NCBI GenBank assembly: GCA_027574665.1
Contig: CM050666.1
Location: forward strand, 6,014,001-6,078,000
Direction: 5' to 3'
DNA from: Rhynochetos jubatus
Taxonomy: Eukaryota > Chordata > Aves > Eurypygiformes > Rhynochetidae
Length of the DNA stretch: 64,000 nt
The position numbers were made by a program, and so were the translations under genes. Shown here in pieces: positions 39,101-64,000 of the stretch. Each line of letters starts with the position of its first letter. The stretch's first letter is position 1. The notes beneath the pieces are model-generated. The model had not been told where the DNA came from. It saw only the letters and a program-made list of their open reading frames with translations, and did not search any database.

Positions 39101-42100
39101 CGTATTTGCCTGTTCGTTTGGGAAAGAAATTGCTGTGCATCTTCAGTAGGAGCTTTACAGATAATGCTGGGAAGCTGGGACAGGAGCTTTGGGCAAAGCA
39201 AAGAATGCGGATCTTCCACTGAAACTGAAGATACCATGACAGGATGTCGGAGGGAAGTGGAGGGCTGTACCTGTGCAGAACACTTCATTGCCTTGGTGTA
39301 ACTGTTTGTTGTCATTGTTTTACAGCACTGCCACCAGTTTATGCTGTTGCCCTAGCTAAGAAAAACGCCAAACAGATTAACATCCATAACCTTAGGGGAA
39401 GGCGATCCTGCCACAGTCACCTGTATAGTCCTGGAGGATGGTTACTTCCTTCCAGATACACAGTGGGAGCTCTGGACAATGATACTGGGAACTGCAACCT
39501 TGGCTCTGGTAAGGGCTCCTCTGGGTTCTGTTGGCTAAACCATGGAAACCTGAAGCCCCAAATTTGGGAGTAAATGGAGAAGGGGCCATGAAGATTTGAC
39601 CAGCAGGTGATGATTGCAGTCTCAGAGGGTGTTGAAGCAGCTCTTCCTCCTCTCCAACTATGTGAGATTCATCACACTATTTAGCCCTCTTCTTGGTAGC
39701 TATTAGGATGGAATTCCATTCTTGTCTTTGCCCACGTGTGAAGATGCTTCAGAATACCTTGCCCTAACCTCACCTCAGTTTTCTCTTCTCAGGTTATCAG
39801 CATTACTTTTGGAAGGGCTGCATGCCAGGAGCAGATGGAAACCTGTGCAAGGTGTGCATTGGAGACAGCGAGGTGGAAGGGGCTCGAGTATCCAGCAGAT
39901 GTGCTGCAAGTCACAACGAACATTACTATGGCAATATGGGAGCACTCAGGTAAGCCTTTTGCCAGTCAGATATTCAGAGCAATAACCAGAATTGGCTTAT
40001 TGTTTTGCTGGTGGTTTTCCTTGGAGGTTTGTGAGGATCTTTTTTTTTTTTTTTTGGTTAAGCAACTGGCTGTATAAACTTTTGCTAGCACATATTTTGT
40101 TTTGGTTGCAGTTGCTATGGGATATTCAGCTGAGTGGTGATTTAAAACAGTCATAAAACCATTTCCAGAGCAAGACAATGCTTCCAAACATGTACAGCTT
40201 AGAGCATTGGCACTGACTCACTAAAGGGAAGGGATGAAAGATAGAAGGTCAGAGAGCAGAGGTGATGTCGTAAGCAGCAGTGGAGGGCACAAGAGGTAAC
40301 TAAATACACTGGAGATGTTAAACCACAGTTGAAGCAGAAGCAAAGAAGAGTATTAAGGGTGAAAGCACTCTCACAGAATAGATATAATGCATTTAGTTGC
40401 GTTACATTCTCTTTCCTGGCTAGGCACAGGTGAGGCTGCATGGGCATTGTGCCATGATTTTGCCTTGGGAGCTTCTTTAAGGGATGAAAGGGGTTGTCTC
40501 ATCAAATACGTGAACACTGTCCACCACTGACATCACTAACTTGTTCCATGTAGCCACCAAGCAATTACAGATGAGGGGGATACTTCCAGCTGCTCCTGTT
40601 TTAGCTTCAGATGACTGTCCAAACGTCAGTCATCGTCTAGTGGCTGTCTCTAACTCGTTTTTTCCTGCTCTAGGTGCCTAGTTGGCAATCCCAGTGGAAG
40701 AAGCTTTGGTGACGTAGCTTTCCTGGAACACTCTAACCTGCTCCAAAACATACAGAGTGAGATGCAGATATTCTCTTTTCCTTTGAAAATGTTCATTAGT
40801 GTCAGTTATTCCCACACAGTGACCATCACTCACGAGGATCAGTTTTTACAGGTTTAATCTAGGTCCATGAAGTTGTGTTTGTGACTGGAAAATTGCAAGA
40901 CCCTTCCTGCATGTAGTTGTTCCAGTAAAGCTCAAAATTCAGATACTGTTCGGTTTTAGAGAGGAAAGTGGAGGAATCACTGAGTGGAAGGATCAAGGTG
41001 TGCGCTGGGGGTAATCCTCCTTGGAAACTGCGCTAATTTTTGGGAAGCTCAAAGCTTTAAAAAGCAAGTGACTTTTCCCACCAGACTTTCTCCCATAGGC
41101 AGCCGTAGTGCATGTACCCGTTGGTTTTAAACAGTTTCAGGAATGAAAATGGCAGGTAAGGGCAATGCTCTGGGCTGTTCGTGCTGGGAGATGTTCCACG
41201 GCTTCATCCTGGCCTGGCAATTTCCTTGTGTTGTTTCACAGGCACTTAGGAATAAACAGTCTAGCTAAATAGGTAAAAATACTGCAAATTATTTTGCCTT
41301 TCACAGTTTCTAAAACAGCATTGTGAAATGTTTAAATTCCTCTGGGAATTTTTTCTTTGCAACAGTAGCAATCGGATTTTGCTGATGAAAATGGATTTGG
41401 TTACAGTAGCTTAAAGCCCTTCAATTACTTAAATTATGCCTACTGCTCTAACAGACAAAATATGCTGCCTTTTCATAGCGGCAAAGAGCTTATTTGCTGT
41501 TTGCCACTTTATTCAGCCTGATAAAGCACACTGGAATTCTAATTTAGGCAATTTCAGTAACAGGAGAGACTTTTCTAAGAGAGGAACCTCTCCAAAATCA
41601 AGTTGAGGTGTAAGGGCCTGGAAACCCACAGGGATTCATGGAGCAGTGAGCTGTTCGGGGAAGCAAAGGACATGCAGGCTGAATAGCTTTGTTTCCAGAA
41701 AGCCATCTGATTACAGACGAAGATGAGGCATGAGAAGCTCTTCGCATGCCTTGATGTTACTCTAGTCAATAGGTGCAGCTTAAGTTCACGGACCTGTTTC
41801 CTCAGTGAAAACACTACCCCGTTCCTCATGAACGACCTCATGGCATGCTGGGGTTTTTAACATACTGACCAAACTTCTTCCACTCATTTTTTAATATTTT
41901 GCATGAGATTCTCCTTGTCTTCTGTCTTCATATTTTAACAGGATTTGCTGTCACTTCATCTTCTTTTCAGATCTGGACAGCTCTGGTTGGGCAAAAGGTT
42001 ATACCCCTATTGACTTTGAACTCTTGTGTCCGGACGGAACGCGGGCTGCAGTCACAGAATGGACAGGCTGTAACCTTGGCCCCGTTCCCCCCAGCACAGT

Positions 42101-43504
42101 CATGACCCGACCAGTCGCTGTCACTAAAATCTATGACTTTCTAATGAAATCCCAGGTAAGGCAAGAGAAGAGGGGAAAAAGCATGTTATCGCTTGTTACC
42201 TATGACTGCTGAAAGCCCTTTCGTGATCAAAAGCTTTATATACTAAATACATAAAGTGCTTTCAGGTCCAATAGGAAACAAGAATGTGCATAGGAGACAG
42301 AGAAAATAATTACTTGGATTCTCTAAAGGGGCACTTTGGCAGCAGTTGCCGTTCCGCAATGGTCATTAAGCCACTGCAAAACTGCATCTTTTTGTACGAA
42401 TAAGGGCAGTACTAGGTGAAAGTGGAACCTTTTTTCTGCTGGTTCTTGCTACAAAACTGAGGGTCACCAGCTTAGCCTTGCTATTTGTGATCCAAGCGGT
42501 GAAACCTAATTTCTATTCTGTTTAGGAATCTCTGGGAAGCAAAGCGGATTCTGAATTCCATCTCTTTCAGTCGAGGAAGTATGGTGAAAGTGATCTGCTT
42601 TTCAAAGATACTACTCAGTTCCTTGTTCATGCAAGTCACATGAGCTACCAGGAAATTCTTGGAGTGTCTTTCTTTCAGTTGGCAGAGTCAGTGTTTAATT
42701 GTACACCTGCAGGTAAAGTCAAGTTCTTAACTCTGAGTTAGAGAAAAATGCAAAGCAGGAAGCGTTCTGTGCATAGATGTTGCCCTTTTGTGTAGACTGA
42801 ATGAAGAAGTATGTTCTACACAATCCTGTTAGTAACCGTTTTCCAAGTACTGTGTTTGGAGCTCCTTTACAGCATCTTACAACTCCTATCCAAAAGCACT
42901 GAAACTGGAGCTTGGCGGGAGCAGTGACATACTGCAGAGCAACACGAGGTTATTGAAATGGGACTGGTTTATTCCCACTCTGAAATTTTTCCCTTCAGTT
43001 CCAAAAATGAGTTCTGGCAAAGGGAATATAATGTTCATTTGAATATGCCAAACTTGGGGAAAAGAGAAATTTTATATTTAATTCTTGAATTAACCTCAAA
43101 ATAAGTTAAATTATTTCCTGTTAAACAAGAGTGCACTAGAGAAGTCAAGATCAAAACCGTTATAAACATGGCTTTTTCATTATTTTCCACTGAATGCTCT
43201 ATGAAGTATACATTTAGCTGTCACTAAAACTGTCTATGAGCCAGGGATAGGCTGTTTTGGGATCTGAAAATCCATATAGAAGTAAACAAAGGTTACACAG
43301 TAAGTCAGACTTCTGTGGGTTTGAGTTGTTAGAAAGCTGAAATTCAAAAGGGGAATTTTACCTCTATTCTGCTGTTTTATTGAATAGCATCTGAACAATT
43401 TGTTATTTTTAAAGCTGATAGCATCTTTAAGCGTATACTCTTACTCGTTTGTAGGCATCTTAGACTTCTGCAAACAGGATATCTGTGCATCCGCATCGAA
43501 CTGA
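30200..43504 (+). CDS. Secreted transferrin-family protein, non-iron-binding type (739 aa, 17 exons)
   Basis: Exons: 30200-30251, 32626-32789, 33809-33908, 34974-35150, 35625-35787, 35893-35957, 36634-36791, 37841-38027, 38196-38344, 38568-38658, 38961-39029, 39326-39508, 39793-39949, 40674-40756, 41971-42155, 42526-42712, 43455-43504. Every junction is GT-AG and every phase fits; the frame is open throughout. The exon number and pattern are those of vertebrate transferrins. Signal peptide [18 protein letters not shown]-lobe about 20-350; C-lobe about 357-724; a short Cys-containing tail (FCKQDIC) and no hydrophobic GPI signal, so it is secreted. Transferrin landmarks include [55 protein letters not shown] and FELLCPDGT. 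The iron-site Asp is kept (Asp82, Asp415). The other ligands are replaced: V109, S214, R273 in the N-lobe; V463, N567, S641 in the C-lobe. The anion-site Arg is W137 and S493. The nearest relative seems to be saxiphilin. The ligand is unknown. Confidence 0.93.
30252..32625 (+). other. Intron 1 of the transferrin-like gene
   Basis: This is the longest intron of the gene (2.4 kb), following the signal-peptide exon. Transferrin-family genes usually have such a separate first exon. No repeat or further exon was recognised. Confidence 0.6.
33909..34973 (+). other. Intron 3 of the transferrin-like gene (site of the saxiphilin insert)
   Basis: In frog saxiphilin two thyroglobulin type-1 domains are inserted between the residues encoded by the exons flanking this intron. 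I looked for a plus-strand frame with the hallmark Cys-Trp-Cys-Val and found none in these 1065 bases. The flanking exons join in phase without it (YDQ-G-NCVF). The intron therefore appears to hold no domain insert. Confidence 0.6.
35151..41970 (+). other. Introns 4-14 of the transferrin-like gene
   Basis: The larger gene-free stretches are introns 4 (35151-35624), 6 (35958-36633), 7 (36792-37840), 10 (38659-38960), 13 (39950-40673) and 14 (40757-41970). A 17-base T run lies at about 40041-40057 in intron 13. I found no CR1 copy, RNA gene or extra exon. Exons 4-17 carry the rest of both lobes. Confidence 0.55.
42713..43454 (+). other. Intron 16 of the transferrin-like gene
   Basis: It separates the last lobe exon from the 50-base final coding exon. 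Nothing else was recognised. The last exon begins after tttgtag at 43454 and encodes the Cys-containing tail and stop. Confidence 0.6.
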
Positions 43505-44300
43505 CCGCTACTACAGAGGCTTTGCAAGGCACATACATCACCGTCAGTGTTGAAAACACGGAAATACGAGTCCAACCTATCCAAAGCAATCAGCAAGGAA
43601 ACAGTCATCTCTAGAAATGTATGCTGAATACTCTTGCCTTTTTTTTAAAGCAGATTTTATGTTTATGACAATGTAGTACTACTCATATGTCACCCCTCTG
43701 TTGTTTGGAGCATGGCATCATGTGGAACAGCACAGGCCAGTCTACATAGCCTACAGCAAAGGACTAGGACCAGCAAATCTGTACAACTGCTGTGGAGAAA
43801 TCAGCATCTTTGTGGAAACAGCAGGGCCAATACCATGGGCTAAAATACAGACTGTTGGGAGTGGCACAGGTCAGTTGGTAGCAGTTTGCCTTGCTTGTCT
43901 TCTAAACTGTTTCCATGCAAAAAAAAACCCCAAAATTTTGGTAGTTGCAGCATTGTCCTCCTTTCTCCTTGATCGTGGTTGTACCTGGATAGTCCTTGCT
44001 GAATACACACATATGCTACAGGTTGGCTATGTAATTGCTATTGGAATCAGTAGTCTTTGCTGCTTTTAACTAGAAAGAATGTATTTGCTTTTTTAACCAA
44101 GGATTTATACTAGTAAATCAAAACATGGCATCTAACAGCCAGCAGAGCTGGATGCTTGCAGCCTTAAGGCGAAGGAAAGCAATGGATATTCACCCTTCTC
44201 AAAAACTCCAGTCACTGCTTTGTAGTACTTTGACACTTTGAATCTGAGTCTATGGAGTGTCAAAATATCAATTAAACAACATTGGTTTTACAAGGAGAAA
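43505..44300 (+). other. 3' UTR of the transferrin-like gene
   Basis: Non-coding sequence after the TGA at 43502-43504. The best plus-strand poly(A) signal is ATTAAA at 44271-44276. The 122-codon frame at 43701-44069 is taken as chance. Confidence 0.45.
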
Positions 44301-45689
44301 ATGCCTGAACGTGACATGAAGCCTTTTGAACAGAAAGTATCATGGATTTGTTTTGCCTCTTAGTGGATAAAGATCTTGAGTGGATGGCTCTTCATGGGCA
44401 GGGCTATTTCAGCTTGCAAGTGTGTTATCACCTTCTGCTCCCAAGTACCCTGAACTGGGCAAGGTTAAGATTTTTAATTAAAAAAATCACCCAGAACTTT
44501 CCAGTCCTCGCTACACATATGGCTGTTGTATTAATCTCAGCAAACAATACATGAGATGCAAATAGTGAAGACAGGCCAGCTGCAATGAAGTCAAGGTATC
44601 TGTCATATAGATGAAAAAATGTAAAAAACCCCTCCACCACCACACCACCACCTCGAGGCAGCAGTAAAGCACGTGGTTGTAGGATACACCGCTAAGAATC
44701 CCAGGGTTTAAACAGCTCGTTCCATGCCTAGGCTGTCTTTCCTGTTGTTTGACTTACAGTCACTCCCCACCTCCCCCTTTTCACTTCTGGAGAAAGAAAA
44801 CCTCTGACCAGTAGCAAGGGGTTTAGATTAAATGCATCTTGGCACTTTTAAAAATCTTAATCCCATGGACTAATCCAACAACAGAGAGAGGATGCAAGTC
44901 CCAATTCATCTCTCTTTGAGATGAAGAGGGAAGGTAAGCAGTGGATGAAGCAAGTCCCAGTATGGTATCAGAGCAAACTCCTTGTGCCAGCAAGCTCTAG
45001 CCCCGAAGAAGCCGGGGAACAGCAGGATGCTTGTTTCGGTCTCTGAGGTGCTCCCTTCCTTTCCTTACTGGAGCTTACATGCCATCTGCTGGGGCCCACG
45101 TACCACTGCACTTCAATCAGAGAAGGGAGGTAGGGGAAGAATTCACCTGCCAGCTTAGTTTTGCCGCGAGCAGCATGCAGCTGAACGGCGACAAGTTGAA
45201 AATCTGCATTATACACTTATACGTTATAAGATTTTATGGGTTGGATGGGTGGGGAATTGTTTTCTGGCACAGACATTAGAGGTGCTTAATAGGCCTTTTT
45301 CGTGTTCCTCTGCTTCAGGTTTGGTTTAAAAGCACCAGCCTGAGGCCTTGCATACCTGCAGTCCATGAACCACAGGCTCTCAGTTGTCAACCTAGCAGGA
45401 GCTGTCTGCTGTCTGCCTCCTGCTACTCTCCTACCTCAAGGGATGTCTTAACACTATGAATAGCAGCTAGGATCATGCCAAAATCCCCCAGGTCTGTTCC
45501 TGTTGAAGTATGGCTAGGGATGAGTGAACACGGGAATTGCTGCTCCCTGCCTCACCAACAGCCCACCCAGTCAATTAATAGCACTCATGTCCGTGGAGAT
45601 TTGACCTCTTCCCCCATGTATGCAAGACATATATCATGCATATTTACTGATACAAGCCCAAAGAAGGCCTTAAAAAAACTGAAATGTTC
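44301..45689. other. Intergenic gap between two convergent 3' ends
   Basis: About 1.4 kb separates the likely ends of the transferrin-like gene (plus) and PRR14L (minus). I see no gene, repeat or RNA in it. Confidence 0.5.
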
Positions 45690-48600
45690 TCAGAAAAATT
45701 TATTTCCATAAATTAAAAACACACACAAATGAAACAGTAAAATTTTAGATTCACACAATATTGAACAGAAACAAAATGCCAAGAGCATGATGGAGGCTAA
45801 TGGCACAAGTGTACAAACTCTCATTGAGCTATTTGTTAACATGATAGCATCATACAGACTTTTAATCCACAGTTACCATCCATATTCTAGAAGAGCACCT
45901 GGAACACAATATAGCAAAGGCCCACCTCAAATCAAATACAACAAATGACAACTGCTTGCAGAATATCGTGTCCAGCAAGCACCAGAACTCAAAATACACG
46001 CAGCCACAAGGCCAGTCAGGCAAATGCTGTCACATACATTAAGTAGCCTTAGCTGCTCCAGTTGTAGCACAATGAAAATAAGATCATGTTTTTCTAATTC
46101 TGAAAGTGATCTTTCTACCTCCCATAATCAGCAAATTTAGCAAAGAGCTGCCTGGCTCTGCAAAACTTACTACTAAGAGACAGTACATGGCAAAAGCTTT
46201 GCAATGCTTCTCAAGCTGCTCTAGTCATCGTTCTGTGCGCAACACATACAATGTCTTTCCATGATGGTACGGAAAAGCCCCTCACTGGAGTGGGTTCACT
46301 TTATGAAAAGGCAAGTGTAGATATCCTTCAGCTAGGGGAGTATGCAAGACCCCAAAAGATACATCCTCTATACTTGTTTCTTCCAGTTTCTGGGACAGAA
46401 GCAGCTCAGAGTGGCAGATGCCTAGCTTTTGTGCAGTCATCACTCCCAGCAGCAGCCCCAAGGAACAAGGCTGTTCCATGAGCGCTGGAAACAGGAACAG
46501 AGGTGGGAAAGGAAAAAAGTGCATAAGCACAACTAACATCTGTATGCTGGCAGGTGGGGAGGAGATGCTCTGTCTCAATTAGCTTACATCTTGCTCATCA
46601 TACAAATACTAAACCAAAACAGAATAATGCTATCTATTTGGGTTTCCACAAACTAAGGTCTGGGACAAGCTGGGCAACTGCAACTCCTCCAATTACTGTA
46701 AACAAGAAAGAATGGAGTGTTTTCTTCGCTCTGCTCTCTCTGCTGTAGCCGTTAAAAACAAAACTAAGAAACGTTATTTCAATTCATCAGAAACAGGACA
46801 GAGCAGGGAAGCAGACAAAAGAACCCAAACCAAACCCAAATAAACTCACAACCCAGAGGAAAAGCCCAACACATTCCATGTTTTGAAGCACATTAGAGGT
46901 GAACTTTGCCTGGACCCAAGTTTCCTCCCTTCCTACCCGTATCCTTGTTTCCTTAAAAGCTCAGTTACGTCACAGCACTAGGAGCCTCCCATGTTAACAG
47001 GAGGTGAGTAAATGCTGTGTAACAATCCCATTCTATAGCATAAACCCATAAAAATATATATCTCACTCTTGCTACAGCTTCCAACCAGTCAGTAACTGGG
47101 CTCATAGACCAGTATAGGGAAAACTTCAAACACTTTTAAAAAGGCAGTCGACCTTTATTTTTAGGGATTTCTTTTTATAAAAATAAAGAGGATTAATTAA
47201 AATGTTCTCCAGCAGCTCATATAGGTTAACCAGACCTTGCTGCTGAAATAGTGTGTCAATACGTTCAAAGTTTTCCTGCCTTATTATTTTACCCTCCAAA
47301 CCCGAACACCACTACTTTACGTGTGCACTCCTCTTCTTCAGCCTTCCTGATTAAAGATAATTGGCCTCCAAAACAAGAATGTAAACTTCTAGGAATCCCA
47401 GCACACAAGCCGGGAGAAAACCAAACCAGATTACGTTTCTTTCAAGACTCAGGCACACACACAGTGTAATAACCCTCTTCCATTCCTCTACTTCCAAAGT
47501 TCTGGAATTCAACAGATTGCTTGTTAATTTTTAGCTTTCTGTTCGGTCAGTGGCAGAGCAACAGAAGATAACGGTGGTATTTCCAGTCCTGCATTTACTA
47601 GGGCTTTATTAAAAATACCCACCCACTAGATATTTGCTCATTTTGAAGGTAAATAGAAACTCTACTATATGGGTAGGTAAATCAGAAAGTGCAAGTTTCA
47701 AGTGGCAAGTGAAAGAAAGGACAGACTAATTAAATTTGAGCATCCCAGCAATGACAGCTTTGCCTGAATAACTTCTATAGGCACTAAAGGACAGAGATTA
47801 CCTGAACAGCAGCTAGCATTCATTTTGAATTATGCTTCAAGTAAGTTTAACAGAAGTTATCCCAGAAGGGAGCTCTCTTCCCTAAAAGGTATAGCTGAGA
47901 AATTGCCCAGTGCTGCATCAGTTAATTACAAATGGCCTTACATAATGAAAAAAAAAAAATTCCACATACCAGGAGGCTCTTTGTACAACACAAGCTATTA
48001 TGTACAACAGTGCTGTACAGAGAATATCTAATTATGTACTACGTGAATTAAGTCTAAAATGGTTAAAAAAACCACCCCTCAAGAAGGAAAATAAAATATT
48101 TTCTTGTTGGCATTAAGTTGATATTTTTACTGGGATTAAAATAACTTTAAAATGAGTCTCAAAGATTTTGCTGGTGTTCCCTGCATACAGGAGCTCAGCT
48201 CAGTTAACTAAAATCCTCTACTTAGGTATCCTGCAGTTTAACACCCTCCTGGGCTAATTATCTCTTCCTCTGGAGAAGCGGCTGGCCTCAGCCAAGTAGT
48301 TAAAAACTCTACTATTTGGGAAGAATCAGTACTGGGCACAATTTTTTCTTAAAATATTACCTTTTCTTTGAACTCAATAATGTTAAAAGGTGTCCTCATG
48401 CAGCAAATAAAGAAACATATACAAAGTGCAAGTTATTTAAAGTCTAGTTATGTGGGATTTCTGCTGCCTGAAGCAAGGAAGGGCACAGAAACTCAGAAGG
48501 ACCCTTCTAAGTCAACAGAAGGAAGAAACAATGGAAAGCAAACCCAGACAGCTACTTTTAATTATTAAAAAGTTAGTGGTATATTAAGAATGTGTTTGCT

Positions 48601-49025
48601 AGAATTCATCTTGATCAAACACCATATCTTTTCCAAAATAGTCATTACAGTAACAACAGCAGACTCAAATGTGCAAATATCTGGAGTACAGAGTTCTAGC
48701 ATCACTGAAGGTGCACTACTTCCTTCTTTACACTCCTACTCTACCCCCAAAAGGTGTTTAAACATAATTAAACATTAGCAGTAATTTTCAGAGATTGGGG
48801 AAGGAATGGTAAATTGTATGTGGCTGTGTTACACTAAACAGGGACCTAAAAGAATCCCTCCAATAGCATTTTAAAATAAAATAAAATAGCACCTTAAGGA
48901 GGGCCACAGCCAAAACCGGGTTGTCAGCTATTAGAACAGAGTGGTAGGGTAATGGATGAAGTCAGTAGATTCCTCCCAACAGGACTAAAGGAGCCAACTG
49001 GACCATTTTTAGCTAAACGGCTCCC
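45690..49025 (-). other. PRR14L: PRR14L 3' UTR (proposed)
   Basis: AT-rich, non-coding sequence downstream of the PRR14L stop. A minus-strand AATAAA at 45704-45699 is the most distal good signal and would give a 3.3 kb UTR. Other minus-strand AATAAA sites (for example about 47154) could give shorter forms. Length and end are inferred. Confidence 0.5.
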
Positions 49026-63813
<14,788 letters not shown>

Positions 63814-63858
63814 CAGGGCAGCTGAAGAGCGGTCGTCCTGAGCTTTTCACAGTTTGCC
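63814..63858 (-). other. PRR14L: PRR14L 5' UTR part of the first coding exon
   Basis: Forty-five untranslated bases between a splice acceptor (ttttattttcag, minus strand) at 63859-63861 and the ATG at 63813. The acceptor shows that at least one untranslated exon and the promoter lie to the right of the window. Confidence 0.8.
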
Positions 63859-64000
63859 CTGAAAATAAAAGCACCGTTAAATCAATGTACGTAGGAGGAA
63901 TCGCTAGATTACAAGGAGAAGCTTCATCCTTCAGGATTCAAGCGTATATTCAACCCCCTGGTTAAGGAAGGTGAATCAATTTTTAAGAAAGGAGCTGAGA

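Noticed and set aside
30200-43504. Identity as ovotransferrin, lactoferrin or melanotransferrin
   Set aside because: Iron ligands are lost in both lobes, there is no GPI signal, and the chromosomal neighbours are those of human 22q12, not of TF/MELTF.
30200-43504. Pseudogene interpretation
   Set aside because: All 17 exons are open with consensus splice sites and matching phases, which would be unlikely for a decayed copy.
43701-44069. 122-codon plus-strand frame after the transferrin-like stop
   Set aside because: No homology recognised, no splice link in phase, and it sits in the expected 3' UTR.

Overview
The window is nuclear DNA from a bird. CR1 LINE fragments with the avian octamer tail, a solo LTR of a type familiar from bird genomes, and short-intron spliced genes with vertebrate splice sites all point that way. 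The gene order matches part of human 22q12 as I remember it (PISD and PRR14L, both on the minus strand), with one extra gene between them. No database search was possible. Comparisons with human, saxiphilin and transferrin sequences are from memory.

Layout. 1-715 is a CR1 fragment. 1243-27248 (minus) is PISD, phosphatidylserine decarboxylase. It can be rebuilt exon by exon in two forms with different N-termini: a 409-residue mitochondrial form starting in a CpG island at 27.25 kb, and a 375-residue form starting inside the gene at 8799. The second corresponds to the human lipid-droplet isoform. A large unexplained CpG island lies at 12.3-13.2 kb inside the gene. The PISD introns hold CR1 copies, short tandem repeats and one solo LTR (25196-26311). 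27.25-30.2 kb is intergenic.

30200-43504 (plus) is a complete 17-exon gene for a secreted two-lobed transferrin-family protein of 739 residues. It keeps the fold, the cysteine pattern, a signal peptide and one iron-site aspartate per lobe. In both lobes the two tyrosines, the histidine and the anion-binding arginine are replaced. It is therefore predicted not to bind iron in the transferrin way. It most resembles frog saxiphilin but lacks the thyroglobulin inserts and the saxitoxin-pocket residues. This is the most interesting object in the window; I know of no human gene at this position.

45.7-63.86 kb (minus) is PRR14L: nine exons in the window, 2332 residues, with one 5.77 kb exon and a C-terminal Tantalus-like domain. 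Its 3' end faces the 3' end of the transferrin-like gene. The three genes do not form a pathway. PISD makes phosphatidylethanolamine from phosphatidylserine, PRR14L is a nuclear or cell-division protein, and the transferrin-like protein is an extracellular protein of unknown ligand.
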